A stretch of DNA of 12,267 nucleotides, from assembly GCA_001970855.1 (NCBI GenBank), contig LSSN01001080.1, positions 1 to 12,267 on the forward strand, written 5' to 3'. The stretch comes from Smittium culicis (Eukaryota > Kickxellomycota > Harpellomycetes > Harpellales > Legeriomycetaceae). Shown piece by piece: positions 1 through 7,368 of the stretch. Positions within the stretch are counted from its first letter, which is position 1, and the number at the start of each line of letters is the position of its first letter. The position numbers and the translations under genes were made by a program. Below the pieces are notes generated by a model. That model searched no databases, had not been told where the DNA came from, and was given only the letters and a program-made list of their open reading frames with translations.

Positions 1-1176
1 TGGAATTTATAAATAAACTCAAAAAATAATTTCAAATTTAGTGCTCAAAATCATGAAATAGAAATTTTTCAAAAATATGAGTATCTAGGATATATTTTTA
101 ACGAAAATTGGAATTTATTATCTGAAATTCAAAAAAATAAAAAAAATATTCAAAAAGCTACTTTTGGTAGCTATGTTTTTTTTAAGAAAACAGATATACC
201 CACAGCTTAAAAGGTAAAATTTATAAATCCTATTCCGATTCCTATTGGATGATATGGCGGAAAAACTTTTGGAGTGAGCGATAAAATAGTTAAACTTGTG
301 CAAATTGAAATTGATAAAGCAATAGGAATAGTGGCTAGAGTGGTAAGATCAGCTGTTATTGAAAGGCTTCGGACCGATTTGGGAATTAAATCGGTATTTT
401 TAAGAACAAGCGTGGCCCGAGAGCGCGCAATATAAAAATGGAAAAGTTCAAAAGCGTGGATTTCAGAACTAATAAAATTTTTGCGCAGATCAAGAATGAT
501 AACTTGGGTATCAGGCACTAATATATGGCTAAAAAAATATTTCAGTGCAAAAAAAAAAGACAAATGTGCTAAATACGCTAAATACGCTAGTGCATAGAAA
601 AATGAATAATAATAAATCGAAAATTCATAAATGGACAAGTGATAGAGATAAAGAGTACAGGTAGCTGGATCAACTTACAAGCTATTTTCCCAGAATAGCA
701 AATAGGATTCCAGGAAATTGGGGGAATCAGAACTGACCAATTTTGGACAGCGCAAAAGCTTGTAAATTCAAAAATCATGAATGAAAAATACAAAAAATTT
801 TAGCACTTTTCGTAACAAGGGTATTCTATAGGCAATTGAACATTTATTTTTAGTATGTGGAAGGTGGAAAGCTATACGCTTAGATAACATTGAGCGATTT
901 AAAAAAAATTTTTTTTAATTTAAAATTTTCTACTTCTGACCCAGCTCAAATGGAGCAGGTTGGAAAACTCCTTGTGTGGGGGAGTCTAAAAAATCTTTAT
1001 TCCAGCTTCGTTCTGGTAACACAAACCTAATTATTGAGCTAGAAACAGCAAAAATTTTTGATGGAATTCTTGCTACCCGATTGCTAATTCTTGAAAGTAT
1101 TAGTGGATCACCAGCCCCTTTGAACCGATGCCCAATGGGTATGGAGCTGCTAGAGATGCTGAGAGAACTTGGATAG
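1..1176 (+). pseudogene. Decayed 3' half of a non-LTR retrotransposon reverse transcriptase ORF
   Basis: One reading frame can be followed from about 55 to the TAG at 595-597 with three in-frame stops (208, 250, 433). It encodes the post-catalytic part of a LINE-type reverse transcriptase: QKYEYLGYIFNENW (thumb region), then PIPIG, YGGKTFG, a DKAIGIVARV stretch, GIKSVFLRTSVARERA and TWVSGTNIW. After frameshifts, codons resume near 698-790 (GGIRTDQFWTAQKLVNSK) and 832-879 (IEHLFLVCGRWKAIR). The latter resembles the His/Cys half of the C-terminal zinc knuckle of such proteins. An open stretch at 976-1176 has only a GTG start (LFQLRSGNTNLII) and probably continues the same ORF. The catalytic domain lies off the left edge. 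Tail motifs were matched from memory of the family, so the class is more certain than the clade. The element is non-functional here. Confidence 0.75.
568..589 (+). repeat. Short tandem repeat, 9-bp unit gctaaatac
   Basis: Two full copies of gctaaatac followed by gcta. It sits in the decayed retrotransposon frame, just after an A-run. It has no evident function. Confidence 0.6.
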
Positions 1177-1183
1177 GATTTTT

Positions 1184-1719
1184 TAATAATTTATTATAGT
1201 ATTTTATACATATTTATATCGTTTTATATAAATTTCTCGTAATAAAAAAAAAGTATAAATTTGATAAACTTTACTATTTCATCGCTTTACCGTTTTATAA
1301 ACATAATTTTAACATGATTTTTTTTTTTGTAATTTATATAATCCGTTAAGGTAAAAATAAAAACTCTAATTTTACGAGAGTCAAATATTAATTTTATTTA
1401 TTGTTATAAATTCTAATTATATGAAGGAAAAAACATTAATTTTTTTCAAGAGAATTCGTAGGTCAATAAATTTCTTCAATGTTATTCGTTTATTTATTGA
1501 ATCTATTGCACTAAACTTGGCTATTTTTTCGGTAAATTTCATTATCTATATTTGTTGCTTTTAAATTATAATAATAACTGAAGCAAAAAATTATTTGGTT
1601 TGTTATTATCTGTTTAATAAACTTATTCCAATTTACTACTTCAAAAGTTTAATAATTTTAATATATTAGAAAAAAAAAATTTAAATCATTTTTAAACTCC
1701 AATCCATATTCATTGATAC
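1184..1719. other. AT-rich non-coding stretch
   Basis: No reading frame, RNA gene or recognisable element was found. The stretch contains long A and T runs (for example near 1238 and 1319) and is probably the 3' tail of the preceding retroelement plus intergenic DNA. No target-site duplication could be assigned. Confidence 0.5.
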
Positions 1720-1845
1720 GCATGAAATTTTTTATGAAGGATCATTTTATATTATGAAATGCTACAGGGTTTATAATTGTATAAAAAATTGATAGCTAAT
1801 GATGTAATATAATTTCTTATTTTTAGCAAATATTACATTTCTGAG
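1720..1845 (+). repeat. Partial copy of the TIR element (MITE) seen intact at 5399-5646
   Basis: The exact 11-mer TTTATGAAGGA at 1731-1741 matches 5409-5419. Downstream the two sequences stay collinear with small indels for about 100 bp. Shared blocks include GCTACAG/GTTACAG, TAATTGTATAA/AAATTGCATAA, an AATGA block, ATTTCTT and AGCAAATA. Similarity fades after about 1845, just before a T-run, and no right terminal repeat was found. This is therefore a truncated or diverged copy. Its left boundary is approximate. Confidence 0.6.
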
Positions 1846-1949
1846 AGGTTTTTTTTTTTTTGGTTCTGTCGATCCTAAGGTCGATCACATTCCTAATAGC
1901 TTCATAGGATTAAAGGTTAGCTTCTTGCTAAATCCTAAGAATTTTTTTT

Positions 1950-2230
1950 CTCAGACAAAACATCCTATGACGCATACCAAAATTCGACTAACATACAAAT
2001 CGCTGGGATAGATTGAACCCTTATTCTGAGGTACTTGGGTTTTACGTGAATTCTTGACAATATCCCATAAATTTGCAGTATATGTTGGCATAGCTAGCTG
2101 CATGAACTTTGCTATCGTTAGTGCTATACCAAAGCCATCTGAACACATCTGTTTAGTCCGAGGATGTCCACCGAGACACCCACCCAGGTGGTAGATTCCT
2201 TCTAAAAGAAGAAATATTAAGTGCTACCAT
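1950..2230 (-). pseudogene. Possible decayed WW-domain-like coding fragment
   Basis: On the minus strand an ATG at 2230 opens a frame reading LPPGWVSRWTSSD (LPPGW at 2194-2180), then an in-frame TAA, then FRWLWYSTNDSK. A WW domain begins LPxGW and has an aromatic W/F-Y-Y strand followed by N/T-x-x-T, so the spacing is suggestive. The expected second tryptophan plus proline is not present. A different minus frame is open from 2148 to 1951 and contains none of these motifs. The region is less AT-rich than its flanks, which supports former coding DNA, but the identification is weak. It could equally be another transposon fragment. Confidence 0.22.
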
Positions 2231-2416
2231 CTTATTAGATAATACTATACTAAAATTTACAAGTTAAAAAAATAAGTGAAATAAAAAGAAATATAAAAGC
2301 TTAATTATAACTATTTTAAATAGCGCATATGTTATAGCATTACATCATTTTTTCGCATTTGTACTATATCAGCTATAAAATTTTCAATCCTTTAAATTTT
2401 TATTTAAAAAAAATAA

Positions 2417-3024
2417 ATGATGCGCAAAATTAATACGAAAAAGGTATCAATTATTCATGATCATATCAACAAGTTGACAGATATGTTTAAACAGTTCCTC
2501 CATGAAAAGAAGCTTAACTCAGAGCTAAATAGATCTATGTTACCAGAAAAATACCTCTGACTGAATTCGATGATATCCAATACTAATCGAAGCTCTCCCT
2601 TCAATCGAAAAAGAATTTAACCGTAATACACTGACAGAAAAATTAGGAAATGATGCAATAAAATTTTGTCACAGAAGTAGATTTACGAAATAACAGCCGC
2701 CGTCGTCAAACGAATCTATCATAACCATGGTAAAGAAGGCCGAAAAGTGATTACACGAGATTCAAGTGGATATAGTTCATATTGCAAGGATAAATTTATT
2801 GCCATTCTATTTAAAGAATTCACTATAATTCTCAATTAACCGCCCAACACCCCCAAATCATGTTTTCCAGCTACACGAAAGTTCTATTTGGAGATAATGT
2901 AACCACTGGTACCCATGAAAGATTAGAAAATATTTTTAAGGGGTTGGATTTACATAGTAAACCGCTACATCTCGTCAAACCTGATAAAAATTCCCTCAGA
3001 ACTAGGAAAATTTTTAAATATTGA
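2417..3024 (+). pseudogene. DIRS gag-like ORF remnant
   Basis: The frame opens at ATG 2417 and reads KLTDMFKQFLHEKKLNSEL before a TGA at 2558. Codons continue in a second frame from 2577 (PILIEALPSIEKEF, then VDIVHIARINLLPFYLK). A third frame runs from 2860 to 3024 (SSYTKVLFGDNVTTGTHERL, then IFKGLD). Two frameshifts and several stops separate the pieces. The patches resemble the gag-like first ORF of DIRS elements, which has no enzymatic motif. Its position directly upstream of the reverse transcriptase is the main support. Confidence 0.5.
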
Positions 3025-3454
3025 TTTCAAAAAATAAATTGGATAGTATATTTCGTTTCCATAAGACGTTTCGCGGGTGCCAGCAGTATGGTACTCAACG
3101 CAGTACCATTAGCAAAAAATTTTAGGTGAAATTCACATATGGTGCAGTTTCGACCTACACAATCAAAAACCACCTTGCTCAGTCATATTTGTCCAGAAGA
3201 GGGCGTGACAGGGGAAATAACTTATTAGAAATCATTGCAGAGCCCCATATAGAGTTATCTAGAATTTTAACAAGCTTTTTGCATCTAAATGACTAACTGA
3301 GATTGTGTGGGAAGAATTTTATAGAAAGGAAAATTTTTTGAGGCTTCAATAATCGCAGCTTATGGGGCCCCCGACGCCGACACACCACCCGCAGCGCAGC
3401 AAAAAAATTTCAGTCCAGAATCCAGAAAAAATCTGAAATAGTAAGACTTGACGC
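3025..3454 (+). other. Linker between gag-like and reverse transcriptase remnants
   Basis: This part of the dead element has no long conserved block. Short patches such as FRFHKTFRGCQQYGTQRST (from about 3051) and RRGRDRGNNLLEI look like the basic, Gln/Gly-rich spacer that often precedes the reverse transcriptase in DIRS elements. A GC-rich 37-bp patch sits at 3364-3400. Confidence 0.4.
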
Positions 3455-4032
3455 AAGTGGTGAATAGAGAAATTGATGAGTTCAAGACTGCAATACGTGA
3501 TTATACAGAAACCTATTTTTTATGAGAAAGAATTCAGGAAGACTAAGACCATTCCTGCTTACGAAGTCATTGACTTTTTTACTTATACAAGCGGATCTTC
3601 AAGATCGAAACACTTAAATATATATTTCATTTGATTCATATAAATGATTTCACAACCTCTCTGGATCTGGGTGATGAATTCGTGCATAGCCTGATTCACA
3701 AATCCTGTAAGAAATACCTATTTCTTTTGTGGAACGGAAAAAAAACCCATTCCATTGTGCTGTAATTTGAACTGTCTCTTAGCTCAAGCACCTTCACCAA
3801 GGCACCACTTCCAGTTCTAAAACGGGCTTTATAACACTTTGAAAATCTTATAATTTTGCGAGTGACAAAGCAAATATGATATCAGGTCACAAGCCTGATA
3901 CATCTCAAAATATCCAAAAATAGCTACAAGATAAAACACTAAAATTCTTTAACAGTAACGCCAAAAGTTATAACGAATTTAAGAATGCAAATAAATCCAC
4001 GTGGTATGACTCTGAATGTATCATAAACCAAG
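3455..4032 (+). pseudogene. DIRS reverse transcriptase remnant
   Basis: A patch reading VVNREIDEFKTAI lies near 3460, followed by RKNSGRLRPFLL. One frame from 3595 then reads IFKIETLKYI, SLDLGDEFVHSLIH (from 3658), KKYLFLLWNGKKTHSIV, FELSLSSSTFTKAPLPVLKR. This is the order of reverse transcriptase motifs seen in DIRS elements: SLDLxDAF carries the first catalytic Asp, and the FGLSxxPxxFTK and LRPVLKWAR blocks follow. Just downstream, where Y-L-D-D is expected, the codons at 3835-3846 give H-F-E-N, followed by LIIL. NLRMQINPRGMTLNV near 3980 matches the LGMxIDxxxMxLxVP block before RNase H. The remnant cannot be catalytic. Confidence 0.7.
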
Positions 4033-4805
4033 GTTAGGGACCTACTTCGGGAAGTTTGCAAGCTAGTTTGTACCGGTAAAGCTATACTGATAGGATTTAT
4101 GAGCTTTATCAACAAAGCCTAATCGATTTCAGCGACTCTTTTACCTGAGCTCCATATGCTACAAAAGCACTTAAAATTGAAAAACTCGAATTATTCCAAG
4201 CTGGAATCATGAACCGCGACTGAAATACTCACAGGTCCAACGAATCACAATTTGAATTTCTAGAAGGAGTGATTAACGAAATGAAATTTCATATCTTTCC
4301 TCCAGGAAGCACCAGAACTAGAGACCTTTGCAGAATCCAGCAATTATTACTACGGGGTAGTATTTTGCTAAAATTAGCGCTCAGAAATGTGGAGCTCACA
4401 AGTGGCAGAAATGAAAATCAATTAATAAGAACTTTTGAAGATTTTTTATGCGCTACGTCTCTGAAAAATGTCTAAACGATCCGTCCTGATTTAACCCGAC
4501 AGTACTATGACGCTATCATACTGACAGAAATTTGGCGGTACTACGTCAATGATATTAGCCAAAATAGCTGAAAAAATATGGGAACACTGAATATGGACCA
4601 AATACCGCCCTCAGTTAACGTGCGTTCCATCCGAATTAAACCAAATAGATACACGAGCAGCATAAATGCGGAAATAGAATAGGAAATAAGCAAAAAAAAA
4701 TTCAATATACTGAACTGCCTGTTTACCATGAATTACATGGTCTTATTTGTACCCAGGCGGAAAAAGAAACTGCAAGCCAATCTCAGCTGGTTTACAGATA
4801 TCAGA
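4033..4805 (+). pseudogene. DIRS RNase H and connection-domain remnant
   Basis: One frame from 4033 to about 4736 is collinear with the DIRS region after the reverse transcriptase, with no frameshift but about 18 in-frame stops. Readable blocks are VRDLLREVCKLVCTGKA, LLPELHMLQKHLKLKNS, SFLQEAPELETFAESS, MWSSQVAEMKIN, SVLI, KFGGTTSMILAKIAEKIW and QLTCVPSELN. A frameshift near 4730 leads to LFVPRRKKKLQANLSWFTD (from 4743), resembling the DLFAxRxNxxLPxxxSWxPD block. Several stops fall where tryptophan is expected (SW-T-A-T, FW, WN, NW). The remnant is non-functional. Confidence 0.7.
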
Positions 4806-4924
4806 GAAACATGAGTAAGTTCTCATGTTTTCAGTTGCCAAAATAGAGGAACCCGTAAACATGCCACTCACAGAAATAGATATCTCACGTATTACATAAG
4901 GTTTGATGCGATCTTCTGACAACA

Positions 4925-6170
4925 GCGTTCATAATGTCATTACAGGATTCAGAGACTATAATTATCAGAACTAGTAGAATTTTAAATTTCCCATATAATG
5001 CTATTAAAAACGAAAAAAGTGATTCTATACCACTTAAGCGGAAAATTGCCTGTGAAAGAGAAAAGAAAATAGCTTTCGCAGTAACCGTGTCACAGGTTAA
5101 TAAATATTTTTTAGAAAATTAACGGGAAAAAAAGCTAATGCTTTCATATTTCGCGAATACTAGACAATGCTGCTAATTCTTGTAGATAAACCTCGGAATA
5201 TTGATAATACTAAGCTTTTTATTGAATTCTTTACTACTCTCAACGACGCCTCAATTAATTCTTTATCAGGTCCATAATTGATATCATACGGGTGATAAAT
5301 AATATTCGATATTTGGGCCAATCCAATGGGCTATTCGACAAAGGTTTTATTTTCAAAATTTTCTGACTGCTAGTTGTTACTGGTTTCATAAGAGCATATG
5401 GGAGATTCTTTATGAAGGAGGCAATTTATAGTGTAAAGTGTTACAGTGAATAAAATTGCATAAGCGATTAATTACCAATGAGCAAAACCATTTCTTTTTT
5501 AAAGCAAATAAAAATTTCACAATTAAAAGAATAAATAGAAAAAACGAAATTCCTTTTCAATACAGCCAATAATATTTACATTTTACTATACCCAAACCAA
5601 TAAATTTAAACTGCAACAAAGTGCTTTCTTCGTTCAGAATCCCCCATATGATATAAACCGTATAGATGATTTAATGATGGTAATATCTCAAGGGATTCTC
5701 AAATTAACGATTTTAGCTCCAAAAGAGAAGTTTTACAGGTACCAAATTATCCGATCGCTTCAAAATAGTAGGCACACCAAACAGATACCTTACACAGTCT
5801 TTTATTTATCAAATTTATAAACAGAGTATAACACAGTATCCCCGCCTGTCACATCGTGTAAAAAAGATTATTATACTAAATAAATTGATAAGGTACTTGA
5901 AAGTTAAACCAAAACCTCTAATTTTGTATGTATAACTAGTAAAATCCACTTATCGTATAATCCCATAATTCGCTATCATGACACCCCAAACACTAATTCA
6001 CGGGGAATTGGGGCTACTCCGAAATCAAATGCAGGAGTTTCAGCTGAAGATATTGTCACGAACGCTTTTTGTCAAAATATTCTATGTTTGACTCATATTA
6101 TAGACTGACAGGAGGTTCTATAAGTAGCTTAACAGAGTCTAACCGCCCCTTAAATAACTTTATACGCCTC
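4925..6170 (+). pseudogene. DIRS tyrosine recombinase remnant, split by a MITE
   Basis: The N-terminal DNA-binding part is open at 4934-5122 (SETIIIRTSRILNFPYNAI). It continues after a frameshift as NGKKANAFIFREY, LFIEFFTTLNDASINSL and RSIIDIIRVINN. The first catalytic Arg lies in TGFIRA (AGA at 5391-5393). The frame is interrupted there by the 248-bp insertion and resumes as DINRIDD at 5650, then ILKLTILAPKEK. The C-terminal part has RGIGAT (CGG at 6001, the second catalytic Arg region), NAGVSAEDIVTNAF and, after a one-base shift, SMFDSYYRLT with the candidate nucleophilic tyrosines at 6096-6101. Catalytic boxes are still visible but stops and shifts make it inactive. Confidence 0.7.
5399..5646 (+). 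mobile_element. MITE (TIR element, about 248 bp) inserted in the DIRS recombinase
   Basis: The left end TGGGAGATTCT and the reverse complement of the right end, TGGGGGATTCT, match at 10 of 11 bases. Imperfect similarity continues inward, 19 of 25 bases overall. Both ends are flanked by TA inside a CATATG repeat (5395-5400 and 5645-5650), as expected for a TA target duplication of Tc1/mariner type. Because the flank is palindromic, a longer duplication cannot be excluded. Removing 250 bp rejoins TGFIRA and DINRIDD in the same frame, which fixes the insertion precisely. There is no coding capacity, so it would be non-autonomous. Related partial copies lie at 1720-1845 and 6375-6642. Confidence 0.82.
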
Positions 6171-6174
6171 CTCT

Positions 6175-6374
6175 AGGAAATATAATGTTAATATTTTTTG
6201 AGCTCTTTCGAGCTGATATCAATATACATTACAGGAAGAGTGTATACACATTAATTCCAACCCATCCATTCCCGGTTCCCTTTACTGAAAGATGACAAGA
6301 ATGCCACATATGTTCACTTCACAATTTTATATAATTTTTTTTTTTTTTTGTGTTAAAATTTTATAGTTCATTTT
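6175..6374. other. Spacer after the DIRS remnant
   Basis: No reading frame was recognised. A run of 15 T residues occurs near 6337-6351. The 3' terminal repeat of the DIRS element may lie here, but I could not identify it by eye. Confidence 0.35.
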
Positions 6375-6642
6375 ATTTCGTTTATGTTTATTGGCTTGTA
6401 AATTTTCGTTTATAGTATCTAGTAAGACGGTAATAAATAATAATTCTCATTCCATCATATAATGTATATCAATTTTAGCTCTAATGAGCTCGAAAAACAT
6501 TTAAAAAAAATTATAAAACTAAATGTAAAAGTAAAAAAATTGTATTGCCTTTTCAAAACTGTTAGAAATATATAAAATTAAAAATATTCAGGGCAATGGG
6601 ATTAAACTACAACATCGTGATTTCTTCGCTTTGAATTCCCCA
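6375..6642 (+). repeat. Third, diverged copy of the MITE
   Basis: The right end is clear: 6600-6645 matches 5604-5649 at 36 of 46 positions without gaps, ending TTCCCCA followed by TA. Interior blocks are also shared and in order: TTTATAGTATCTAGT (against TTTATAGTGTAAAGT), AATGAGC followed by AAAA and CATTT, and CCTTTTCAA. The left terminal repeat is too diverged to place, so the start is approximate. Confidence 0.65.
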
Positions 6643-6654
6643 TATTACTAGGCA

Positions 6655-7368
6655 TTGTATGTGCACTGAACGTGAAAGGGAAGAAAATTAGCGAGAAAAA
6701 AGCAAATTAGATAGTATTGAAGCTAGTAACAGGAATATTATTTATTTTTATTTTCAGAGCACCAAAGTAGATATACTTATAATATGCGATGGAATAAAGT
6801 AAAAGGATTGCAGATTATTCTATTGGCTACATGAACAGGAAATTGGTAAATATGGTAAATGCGTACACAATATCATAAAATTTATTGGGCCAGTCACACT
6901 AAAAAGAGCTATTGGCTCTGAATGACTTTGAGGAGTGTGATCAGCAGGAGAACTATTTGAATTATTGGCAGAGTCCACAAAATAAGAAGAATAGACCAAT
7001 TATATTTTATAGCTGAAGGTATATAACGATTGTTTGCTCTTAGGACCATAACCAATAATATTTAGCTTAAAACAATTAATGCGATCCTAGAAAAGTGTTT
7101 ATAGATTTATGCAAAATGGGTATATAGCAATAGTAGCATATTTATAAGAGTAGCAGTATTAGCTCTCCACTGTTAAAAAAAATAATTGTATTGTCAATAC
7201 TTCTATATTTCAGACTATTCATATTCTGATCTAATCTAAAAAAATTAATATAAGATTTCCTTTTCTTAATCAATTATCACAAATACTTGTATTAACTACA
7301 AATTCTAATTCTAAAAATATTTTACACTTTTTTTCTTAAGATTTATCCCAAAATAGCACGCGAGTATA
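6655..7368 (+). other. AT-rich upstream flank of the peptidase gene with an unrecognised coding-like patch
   Basis: Between about 6760 and 7030, codon-like runs occur in more than one + frame (YGKCVHNIIKFIGPVTLKRA, GELFELLAEST), interrupted by stops. They are preceded by TTATTTTTATTTTCAG at about 6757, which looks like an intron acceptor. I do not recognise the protein. It may be a dead transposon or host gene fragment. From about 7150 to 7368 the sequence is AT-rich and would contain the peptidase promoter, but no defined promoter motif stands out. Confidence 0.3.

Larger units (their letters stand above)
2417..6170 (+). mobile_element. Decayed DIRS-like tyrosine-recombinase retrotransposon
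   Basis: Four domains lie collinear on the + strand: gag-like (2417-3024), reverse transcriptase (about 3455-4030), RNase H (4033-4805) and tyrosine recombinase (about 4925-6170). A reverse transcriptase/RNase H unit followed by a tyrosine recombinase, with no protease or DDE integrase, is the defining layout of DIRS elements. Every domain is broken by in-frame stops and frameshifts, so the copy is dead. The recombinase is additionally split by a 248-bp MITE at 5399-5646. I could not identify the terminal repeats or the internal complementary region, so the outer limits given are those of the readable protein remnants. The assignment rests on remembered family motifs and should be confirmed by a translated search. 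Confidence 0.75.

Noticed and set aside
207..638. Minus-strand open frame of 143 codons
   Set aside because: It is antisense to the legible non-LTR reverse transcriptase frame on the + strand and has no recognisable motif of its own.
1855..1960. Possible tRNA or structured RNA from repeated CCTAA/GATCCTAAG motifs
   Set aside because: No cloverleaf, T-loop or internal promoter boxes could be found. The short repeats do not form a consistent fold by eye.
4269..4475. Plus-strand open frame of 68 codons
   Set aside because: It is a different frame of the RNase H remnant. The homologous frame is the one starting at 4033.
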